Shown here piece after piece: positions 30,427-35,752 of a stretch of 35,752 nt of DNA (positions within the stretch are counted from its first letter, which is position 1; each line of letters opens with the position of its first letter). The stretch lies in the NCBI GenBank assembly GCA_964511635.1, contig CAZEGC010000006.1, forward strand, positions 1 to 35,752. The letters run 5' to 3'. Source of the stretch: CAZEGC01 sp964511635. GTDB taxonomy: Bacteria; Patescibacteriota; Saccharimonadia; Saccharimonadales; Saccharimonadaceae. The translations under genes were made by a program, and so were the position numbers. The notes beneath the pieces are model-generated. The model searched no databases, was not told where the DNA came from, and saw nothing but the letters and a program-made list of their open reading frames with translations.

Positions 30427-31566
30427 TTGGAGCGAGGAAACTTGTTAAGGTGTTATAGCCAGTGGGGAGTGTTATTTCTAGCGGTATTAATGGTGCTACC
30501 TGCTATTATTTTGCCTGCAATAACTTCGGCGGCTCAGTTAACCGAAAGATCGGTGTCTCTTAGTAGTTCGTCGATATCAGCACAGAATGTGTCATATGAG
30601 GTTAAGTTCACCTCAGCTGGTGCAGCTGGCGCGTTTGTGGTTGATTTTTGTAGCAATAGTCCGCTAATCGGTCAGGAGTGTACTCCTCCGACAGATTTTG
30701 ACGCTAGTGAGGCAGGTTCAACTACACCAAACTTTACAGACGTATCAGCTCTTAGCGCCAGTACCCTAAGGGTCACTGGCCCGATTGCAGCCGGGGCACA
30801 GATGACGGTTGTGCTAAATGGAATCGATAACCCGTCAACCGCTGGCCCAATGTACGCACGTATCATAACTTACGATACGGCTTTGAATGCGAATAATTAT
30901 CAGTCCCAGGCAATTGGTGCAGGTCATGTTGACGATGGTAGTGCCGCTATATCAATAACAAATACAATCGGGGTTTCAGCGGACGTACTGGAGAGTATGA
31001 CTTTTTGTATTTCTGGAGACACAATCTCAGAAGATTGTAGTGAGGTTTCGTCACCAATGCTTGAGCTAGGTCAGACAGTAGGGGATATAACCGCCCTGGT
31101 GCCTGATGAGCTTAGCGAAGGGACTGTTTATACGCAAATATCCACCAACGCTGCCAGGGGCGCTGTGGTAAGCCTTAGAAGCAGCGCTACTGGGTGTGGT
31201 GGCTTGATGCGTGCCGGCGCTCCAGGGGCGTGTGATATTCTGCCTGCGCTAACTGAGGGTGTAGTTGCGGGTGAATCTAGGTTTGGTATCAAAACTAGTA
31301 CTGCTACAGACACCGGTGATAATGCGCTGGGAACGCTTCAGCCGGTAAGCGGATCAATATATAATAATGACAGCTTTGCCTTAAACTATGTAACGGGTGA
31401 TGCGAGTGGTGTAACGGGTCCATTCGGCGATCCTTTTCTTGACACTGCTGGCGAGCCAGCTAGCAATAAAAATATGGCGTTAATTTTTGGAGTAAGCATT
31501 AACAATAACACCCCAGCCGGTTCATATTCGGCAGATATAAGTTTAGTAGCAACGGGCAGGTTCTAG
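30427..31566 (+). CDS. secreted surface protein, paralogue with TTG start
   Basis: A 379-residue exported protein started at TTG, supported by AGGAG five bases upstream and a full promoter before it. The signal peptide spans about 1-36 (VLFLAVLMVLPAIILPAITSA). The mature part begins 'AQLTERSVSLSSSSISAQNVSYEVKF'-like and has 'FCSNSPLIGQECTPPTDFDAS' (Cys pair), 'VLNGIDNPSTAGPMYARI', and a second module starting 'VLESMTFCISGDTISEDC'. It ends 'TPAGSYSADISLVATGRF'. The PGTEQFG block is diverged to 'GESRFGIK'. Gene pairing with the following DUF916-like gene repeats the arrangement 27203-29388. Confidence 0.75.
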   Translation: MERGNLLRCYSQWGVLFLAVLMVLPAIILPAITSAAQLTERSVSLSSSSISAQNVSYEVKFTSAGAAGAFVVDFCSNSPLIGQECTPPTDFDASEAGSTTPNFTDVSALSASTLRVTGPIAAGAQMTVVLNGIDNPSTAGPMYARIITYDTALNANNYQSQAIGAGHVDDGSAAISITNTIGVSADVLESMTFCISGDTISEDCSEVSSPMLELGQTVGDITALVPDELSEGTVYTQISTNAARGAVVSLRSSATGCGGLMRAGAPGACDILPALTEGVVAGESRFGIKTSTATDTGDNALGTLQPVSGSIYNNDSFALNYVTGDASGVTGPFGDPFLDTAGEPASNKNMALIFGVSINNNTPAGSYSADISLVATGRF

Positions 31567-31589
31567 ATCGTCCTTTGCAAAAATTTTTA

Positions 31590-31595
31590 TATAAT
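31590..31595 (+). promoter_or_regulatory. TATAAT box before the second DUF916-like gene
   Basis: A perfect TATAAT in an AT-rich stretch; no clear -35. The leader of about 50 bases contains a CGTAG/CTACG stem (31616-31620 with 31628-31632) and no recognisable Shine-Dalgarno sequence before the ATG at 31655. Confidence 0.4.
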
Positions 31596-31654
31596 TTGTT
31601 TTAGCGACCGGATTTCGTAGCACTACACTACGGTAAGAATAAATATCAAATACC

Positions 31655-32707
31655 ATGACTGATAAATATAATACAAAAAAATTACACACCTCCTTACCTG
31701 GGCAGTGCTACGTAGTGAGTGCGGGGCTAATTATTATGGCGGCACTTTCATGTTTGAACGTAGCCTTATTTACGGAGTACGCAGCTGCGACCACAGCTAA
31801 CACTCTAAAGGTTGCCCCGGTTCGTATTGACAGTGAAGTCCAGCCAGGGACTCGGAAAAATATTCAAATTACAGTTACAAATGTGACGGAATCTGATATT
31901 TTAGTTCGGCCAGTGGCCAACGACTTCGTAGCGGGCGATCGGCGCGGTACGCCGGCTTTGATTTTAAATGAAAACGAGTATGCCCCTACCCGAAGCTTAA
32001 AGCGATTCTTATCGCCACTTTCAGATATGACGATCCCGCCAGGGGAGGCAAAAACACTCACTGTTGTTATTACAGTACCGCCGGATGCACGGCCTGGAGG
32101 CTATTTCGGTGCAATCCGTTTAATGCCTGCAGGGGCCGATAGCGGTGGACAGGTTAATATGAGTCCAAGTGTAGCGTCATTAATTTTACTCACAGTTACT
32201 GGAAGTATGAGCGAAAACCTGGACCTAGATGAGTTTTCGGTACGCCAAAACGGTCAGAGCCGAGCCTACTACTACTCACCTACTAACTTACAGGCTTTTA
32301 TAAGCTTTAAAAATAGTGGCGATGTTCAACTCGGGCCATTTGGTAAGGTGTCGGTAAAAAAATGGGACGATGTAGTTTATGAGGCAGATTTTAACAACCT
32401 TAATCCACGCGATTTAGTATTGCCCGACAGCCAGCGAGATTGGGACGTAACACTTGAAAATATTGAAGGGTTCGGACGCTACAGCGTGCACGGAACTTTC
32501 ACGTACGGGCAGACTAATCAGACAATTGAAGTCAATCGGATATTTTGGATAATTCCATGGAATACTATTCTAGTTGCAGGGATTGTCCTGCTGGGGCTTA
32601 CTGCGTGCCTGATTGGTTTGTGGGCACTTATGCACCGCAGGAACAAGCGACGCCCGTCATTTACTCGCTCGCGGCATGGTGGTCGTTACAGCCGCTATCG
32701 ACGCTAA
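31655..32707 (+). CDS. second DUF916-like membrane-anchored protein
   Basis: A 350-residue protein. The hydrophobic signal segment lies at about 21-45 (VVSAGLIIMAALSCLNVALF). 'NTLKVAPVRIDSEVQPGTRKNIQITVTN' starts a DUF916-like beta-sandwich with 'RFLSPLSDMTIPPGEAKTLTVVI' and 'PPDARPGGYFGAIRLMP'. A second domain contains 'AFISFKNSGDVQLGPFGKVSV'. The transmembrane helix (about 302-325, TILVAGIVLLGLTACLIGLWALM) is followed by an Arg-rich tail (RRNKRRPSFTRSR). Same layout as the protein at 28333-29388 but well diverged. Presumably the partner of the secreted protein encoded before it. Confidence 0.8.
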   Translation: MTDKYNTKKLHTSLPGQCYVVSAGLIIMAALSCLNVALFTEYAAATTANTLKVAPVRIDSEVQPGTRKNIQITVTNVTESDILVRPVANDFVAGDRRGTPALILNENEYAPTRSLKRFLSPLSDMTIPPGEAKTLTVVITVPPDARPGGYFGAIRLMPAGADSGGQVNMSPSVASLILLTVTGSMSENLDLDEFSVRQNGQSRAYYYSPTNLQAFISFKNSGDVQLGPFGKVSVKKWDDVVYEADFNNLNPRDLVLPDSQRDWDVTLENIEGFGRYSVHGTFTYGQTNQTIEVNRIFWIIPWNTILVAGIVLLGLTACLIGLWALMHRRNKRRPSFTRSRHGGRYSRYRR

Positions 32708-32859
32708 TATTTTGGTAAATTGAATGTGTCATCCATATCTCTAGCTGACCGGGACTTTTAAAAGAAGCATGGTGAATTTTACGCAGTCTCAGGTTGCTAC
32801 ATGCATAACTATTGAGCGACGATAAGTGGCCAGCGAGGCAGTGAGTACAGACAGAGCAG

Positions 32860-32888
32860 TTGCCGCCTCTTATTGCTTATGATAAGAT
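32860..32888 (+). promoter_or_regulatory. promoter that fixes the pilin start
   Basis: TTGCCG (32860-32865), 17 bases, TAAGAT (32883-32888) with TGA in front. The start near 32895 lies downstream of the in-frame ATG at 32879, so the ATG at 32933 is the likely start. The remaining intergenic sequence 32708-32859 shows nothing recognisable. Confidence 0.5.
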
Positions 32889-32932
32889 TAAATTTAAGAT
32901 ATTTAAAACAAAAAATTAGTGGACAGGGACAG

Positions 32933-34963
32933 ATGACTTATAGGCGACAAGGTTTTACGATAGTTGAAGTACTTATCACTATCGTTGTTCTAGGAATATT
33001 AACTACGATAACTGTCGTAGTTAATTCTAATTACATGCAAACTTCGCGTGATGCCCAGCGGTCTGCAAATGCTACTACGGTGGCCGAGTCGCTAGAGCGA
33101 TACTACGAGAGCAACGGCGAGTATCCGTCAGTGCGCAGCATAGTTTCAGATTACAGCGATAACGATGCACAAACAGTTGCCGAGCGACTTGATCTTGGGG
33201 ACCTAGAAATTCTTGCAATGCCAGGGTCAGACAGCGCTAATTCTATAAGGTCACCTTCTGGTGCTCGACCGGGAGATTTGGTCTACGAGGCTACCAGCAC
33301 GAGCAATAACGATGCTTGCCAGAACGATATAGATGGGGGTTGCGATTCTTTCACGTTACGGTATCACGAGGAGGAAACAGAGGAAGAAGTGGCAATAGTC
33401 AGTCGCCGTTCTGATGGAGTGGTTCTTGAAGCACCTGAGGTGCCGGAGCAAGGGCCTGTCCCTAATGCTCCGTCCACACCATCCAACACCGTTTCAACTA
33501 GTGGCAGTACTTCCACCTGGAGTTGGAACGCTAGCTGTTCAGCTGGCAGTGTAGGCTACCAGTACCGATTCGGTATCACTACAGACTTAGTTGATGTATG
33601 GTGGGACAACTGGATACAGACATCTAGCACTACATACGATACAGATACATCAACAGAGGGCATAATCTATGTAGTAGAAGTTCAAGCCCGCTGCACAAAC
33701 AGCAGTGGCTCATCTGCCTGGAGTGACATAAATATGGCCGGCTACTACCGACCGATATCCATCCCTAGCGCCCCATCTACGCCATCCAATTCCGTTTCAA
33801 CTAGCGGCAGCACCTCCACCTGGAGCTGGAACGCCAGCTGTTCAGCTGGCAATGTAGACTACCAGTACCGCGTCAGCACCGGAAGTTACGGCTCTTGGAC
33901 GACCACAGCCAATACTAGCTATACCATGAACACGTCAGCTGGGGGTGTCACCTACTCGGTTCAAGTCAGGGCTCGCTGCACAAACAGCAGTGGCTCATCT
34001 GCCTGGAGTAGCGCTAATACAACTAGCTACTACCGACCATTGTCTGTCCCTAGCACTCCCGAGCCGCCATATCTCTCTAGGTCGAGTAACGATGGTAACC
34101 TGACTAGTATCTGGACCTGGAGCGCCGACTGCTCAACTGGAAGCGTCGGCTATAGGTTCCGCTTTATGCCTGGGGGCATGGAGTCATGGGTGATTACATC
34201 TAGTACTAGCTACACTATGGACACGTCAGCTGCAGGCTACACGTATTCTGTGCAAGTCCAGGCCCGCTGCACAAACAGCAGTGGCTCATCTGCCTGGAGT
34301 GATTATAGGTTGCCTATAACCAGCTACACCCGATTCGCAGCCTCTCCTGGAGTCCCCGACACGCCAGCCACACCATCCAATTCTGTCTCAACCAGCGGTA
34401 ACACTTCCACCTGGAGCTGGAGCGCCAGCTGTTCAACCGGCACTATAAGTTACCAATATCGATATGGTATCACTGCAAACCTGGTTGACGTATGGTGGGG
34501 TAACTGGACGTCGATATCTAGCGCAACTTACGCTACAGATACATCAACAGAGGGTATAGTCTATGTAGTAGACGTTCAGGCTCGCTGCACAAACAGCAGC
34601 GGATCATCTAGCTGGAGTGATTCGGCAACAGCTGCGTACTATAGACCAGTCTCGGAGCCGATGCCAACAACTCCTGCAGTACCTACTATTACAGCGACTG
34701 TGCAATATGGACAGGGAACCTGGACATGGAGTGCATCGTGTCCGGTTGGGAGCACTGAGTATCGGTTCCGGCACGGAACCACTTACAGCACGTCGTACAC
34801 ATTCGGTAGCTGGAATGTAACCTCCGGCACGAGCTACGTGGCTGACGTGAGTGGAAGTGGTGGAGGGATGCATGTAGTCGAGGTCCAGGCTCGCTGTAAA
34901 AATAGTACTGGCACTTCTAGCTGGAGTAGCGTTAAAAGGTCTAATCCGATCACCCAGCTGTAG
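32933..34963 (+). CDS. type IV pilin-like protein with five FN3-like repeats
   Basis: A 676-residue protein. The N-terminus is a class III/type IV prepilin leader: MTYRRQG, cleavage before Phe8, then 'FTIVEVLITIVVLGIL' with Glu at mature position 5. A pseudopilin-like segment ('SRDAQRSANATTVAESLERYYESNGEYP') continues to about residue 165. Residues about 180-676 hold five tandem beta repeats of about 95-105 residues. Each has a 'TWSW-x-x-x-C' strand and, near its end, 'ARC-x-N-S-(S/T)-G-(S/T)-S-(A/S)-W-S', resembling fibronectin type III domains with an extra disulfide. AGGG (32925-32928) precedes the ATG. Pilins are usually 120-200 residues, so this is a minor pilin or tip adhesin. No pilus assembly genes are present in the window. 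Confidence 0.85.
   Translation: MTYRRQGFTIVEVLITIVVLGILTTITVVVNSNYMQTSRDAQRSANATTVAESLERYYESNGEYPSVRSIVSDYSDNDAQTVAERLDLGDLEILAMPGSDSANSIRSPSGARPGDLVYEATSTSNNDACQNDIDGGCDSFTLRYHEEETEEEVAIVSRRSDGVVLEAPEVPEQGPVPNAPSTPSNTVSTSGSTSTWSWNASCSAGSVGYQYRFGITTDLVDVWWDNWIQTSSTTYDTDTSTEGIIYVVEVQARCTNSSGSSAWSDINMAGYYRPISIPSAPSTPSNSVSTSGSTSTWSWNASCSAGNVDYQYRVSTGSYGSWTTTANTSYTMNTSAGGVTYSVQVRARCTNSSGSSAWSSANTTSYYRPLSVPSTPEPPYLSRSSNDGNLTSIWTWSADCSTGSVGYRFRFMPGGMESWVITSSTSYTMDTSAAGYTYSVQVQARCTNSSGSSAWSDYRLPITSYTRFAASPGVPDTPATPSNSVSTSGNTSTWSWSASCSTGTISYQYRYGITANLVDVWWGNWTSISSATYATDTSTEGIVYVVDVQARCTNSSGSSSWSDSATAAYYRPVSEPMPTTPAVPTITATVQYGQGTWTWSASCPVGSTEYRFRHGTTYSTSYTFGSWNVTSGTSYVADVSGSGGGMHVVEVQARCKNSTGTSSWSSVKRSNPITQL
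33460..34963 (+). repeat. five tandem FN3-like coding repeats
   Basis: A 36-base segment encoding 'RCTNSSGSSAWS' recurs at 33689, 33975, 34265, 34583 (diverging) and 34892 (most diverged), with spacings of 286, 290, 318 and 309 bases. The first three copies are identical at the DNA level. Identical copies in the middle suggest recent duplication or gene conversion; repeat number could vary between strains. Confidence 0.85.
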
Positions 34964-34986
34964 TTCGCTGATATCGTGTATATAGA

Positions 34987-34995
34987 TGGTAAAAT
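34987..34995 (+). promoter_or_regulatory. extended -10 promoter
   Basis: TGGTAAAAT, the same element as before the 530-residue surface protein gene; the -35 is weak. The leader is about 78 bases, and TAGGAGT (35067-35073) lies six bases before the ATG at 35080. Confidence 0.45.
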
Positions 34996-35079
34996 TAACG
35001 AAAGAGCAAAAACGTAGTCGTCACTAAATTTGAATCCACGTACGATAAAATTGACACAATAAATAGTAGGAGTAAAGCA

Positions 35080-35556
35080 ATGCAGCAACAATACGGACAA
35101 ACAGGTAGTAATAAATCTAAAAAGCCACTAGTAATAGTAGCTGTAAGCGTGGTCGTGCTACTGATATTGGGACTAATATCGTATGTCGTTATTGCCGGGC
35201 TAGGCAATGAGGATGAGCCAGAGTCGCAAACAGCATCTTCTCAATCTAACGATGACCCCGTGACCCGGGCTAACGAACTGTACGATGGGGCTATGGAGAA
35301 ATTTGCGAGCGGGGATGCCGAAGGAGCTTTAGAAGATCTCGAACGCGCAAGAGAAATTTATATTGAACACGAAGAAGAAGACCGCAAGGTCGCAGCCGAA
35401 GCTGGAATAGCTTTAATAAAAGATCGCGAGTCTTCGCGCGACCCAGAGACAGGTGAAACGCAAAATGTTGGTAACGAAGAGTTTGAAAATTTGCCTCCCG
35501 GCGAACACACACTAGATGATGGTTCGACAATTCTTATCGGGTCGCCCGAAGACTAG
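35080..35556 (+). CDS. membrane-anchored protein with TPR-like helical segment
   Basis: A 158-residue protein. A short basic cytoplasmic N-terminus is followed by one transmembrane helix (about 16-40, PLVIVAVSVVVLLILGLISYVV), an acidic linker, and a helical stretch (about 62-112, 'ANELYDGAMEKFASGDAEGALEDLERAREIYIEHEEED') with TPR-like spacing. It ends in a Gly/Asp-rich acidic tail. It should face the outside. No known family. It has its own promoter and a good ribosome binding site. Confidence 0.7.
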   Translation: MQQQYGQTGSNKSKKPLVIVAVSVVVLLILGLISYVVIAGLGNEDEPESQTASSQSNDDPVTRANELYDGAMEKFASGDAEGALEDLERAREIYIEHEEEDRKVAAEAGIALIKDRESSRDPETGETQNVGNEEFENLPPGEHTLDDGSTILIGSPED

Positions 35557-35610
35557 ATAGATTATTTCATGCTCCAAGTAAGGGGCAGTACCTGCCTGTA
35601 GGGTGTATAT

Positions 35611-35752
35611 CTATTTAAAGATAGACGATAGTTTCACGCGATCACTAAATTCCAGAGCCCCTAGACGGAATAGTTTTGCCGCCAGGAAGAATGATAATAT
35701 CGTAAATACTATGAGCGTCAATATGGCGAGCGCAAGTTCGGTCTCGCCTATG
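35611..35752 (-). CDS. C-terminus of an ABC-2-type permease (partial)
   Basis: A minus-strand frame enters from the right edge and ends at the TAG read from 35613 to 35611. The 46 residues form a last transmembrane helix ('ELALAILTLIVFTILSFFLA') followed by 'AKLFRLGALEFSDRVKLSSI'. This 'AxxFRxGxLxxxxxxxLxxI' end is typical of NatB/ABC-2 type permeases. The start lies outside the window. It is convergent with the preceding gene; a small GGCAG-TAC-CTGCC hairpin (35583-35595) lies between them without a T-run. Confidence 0.6.
   Translation of the reverse strand, partial: IGETELALAILTLIVFTILSFFLAAKLFRLGALEFSDRVKLSSIFK

Noticed and set aside
31616..31632. CGTAG/CTACG stem as a terminator after 31566
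   Set aside because: It is a short stem with a seven-base loop and no T-run; more likely part of the leader of the next gene.
34604..34873. Minus-strand reading frame opposite the pilin repeats
   Set aside because: It is a shadow of the repetitive Ser/Thr/Trp coding sequence, with no ribosome binding site or family resemblance. The same applies to other long antisense frames, such as 10606-10905, 11233-11604 and 16072-16362.
33460..34963. CRISPR-like or intergenic repeat array
   Set aside because: The repeats are in frame, about 300 bases apart and encode protein domains; there are no short regular spacers.
1..35752. tRNA, rRNA or known riboswitch genes
   Set aside because: No cloverleaf with a GTTC-type T arm, no rRNA-like stretch and no familiar riboswitch core was recognised on either strand by reading; a covariance-model scan was not possible.

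Overview
The window looks like part of a Candidatus Saccharibacteria (TM7) or closely related Patescibacteria genome. The evidence is the style of the genes: a long series of exported and membrane-anchored surface proteins with RS-x-LSSS N-termini and PGTEQFG-type C-terminal domains, a small 'YWFKRRRYGYGW' membrane protein, fibre-like proteins with SFQGRL N-termini, a type IV pilin, and very compact intergenic regions. TGA is used as an ordinary stop codon (for example at 18899-18901 and 21805-21807), which argues against the UGA=Gly Gracilibacteria/SR1 lineages. No rRNA, tRNA or CRISPR array was seen. No stretch above 300 bases lacks a gene; the longest are 3770-4045, 17010-17251, 7416-7654 (which holds a 100-N gap) and 32708-32932.

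Layout. (1) 1-7.4 kb is a defence-like island: a 5'-truncated Abi/DRT-type reverse transcriptase, a DUF2441-like protein, a three-gene minus-strand operon of membrane and small Cys/His proteins, a candidate small RNA, a Panacea-type antitoxin overlapping a RelE-like toxin, and a fused GmrSD-type (DUF262-DUF1524) restriction protein. (2) 7421-7630 is an assembly join: 100 Ns flanked by identical 55-bp copies. (3) 7.65-14.5 kb holds housekeeping and accessory genes: a spermidine-synthase-like methyltransferase, a uracil-DNA-glycosylase-family protein, an ABC exporter pair with a small membrane protein, two DUF1801 proteins and two membrane-anchored proteins. (4) 14.6-24.5 kb is the most striking part: a translationally coupled operon encoding an F1-like rotary ATPase (delta-like, alpha, gamma, beta, epsilon). 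It has no subunit a. Where subunits c and b normally lie are an exported protein ending in a c-subunit-like helical hairpin and a soluble coiled-coil protein. Two fibre-like surface protein genes flank the operon on the opposite strand. (5) 24.6-35.6 kb is a surface-protein locus: four paralogous secreted proteins, two DUF916/WxL-locus-like membrane-anchored proteins, an Ig/PKD-like anchored protein, a type IV pilin fused to five FN3-like repeats, and a small anchored helical protein. (6) The right edge holds the C-terminus of an ABC-2-type permease on the minus strand.

How the genes may work together. The ATPase operon keeps catalytic residues in beta and the arginine finger in alpha, so ATP hydrolysis is expected. 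The membrane part looks unfit for proton transport: no a subunit is encoded here, and the position of the ion-binding carboxylate in the c-like hairpin is aliphatic. A c-like ring carrying ectodomains on the cell surface, next to fibre-like proteins, suggests ATP-driven rotation or conformational work on an extracellular structure. This would be analogous in principle to the F1-like ATPases of mycoplasmas. It is an inference from gene content and order, not a demonstrated function.

Regulatory signals recur in one style: extended -10 elements (TGnTAnaaT), often only 6-11 bases upstream of a start codon with no Shine-Dalgarno sequence. This suggests several leaderless or near-leaderless transcripts.
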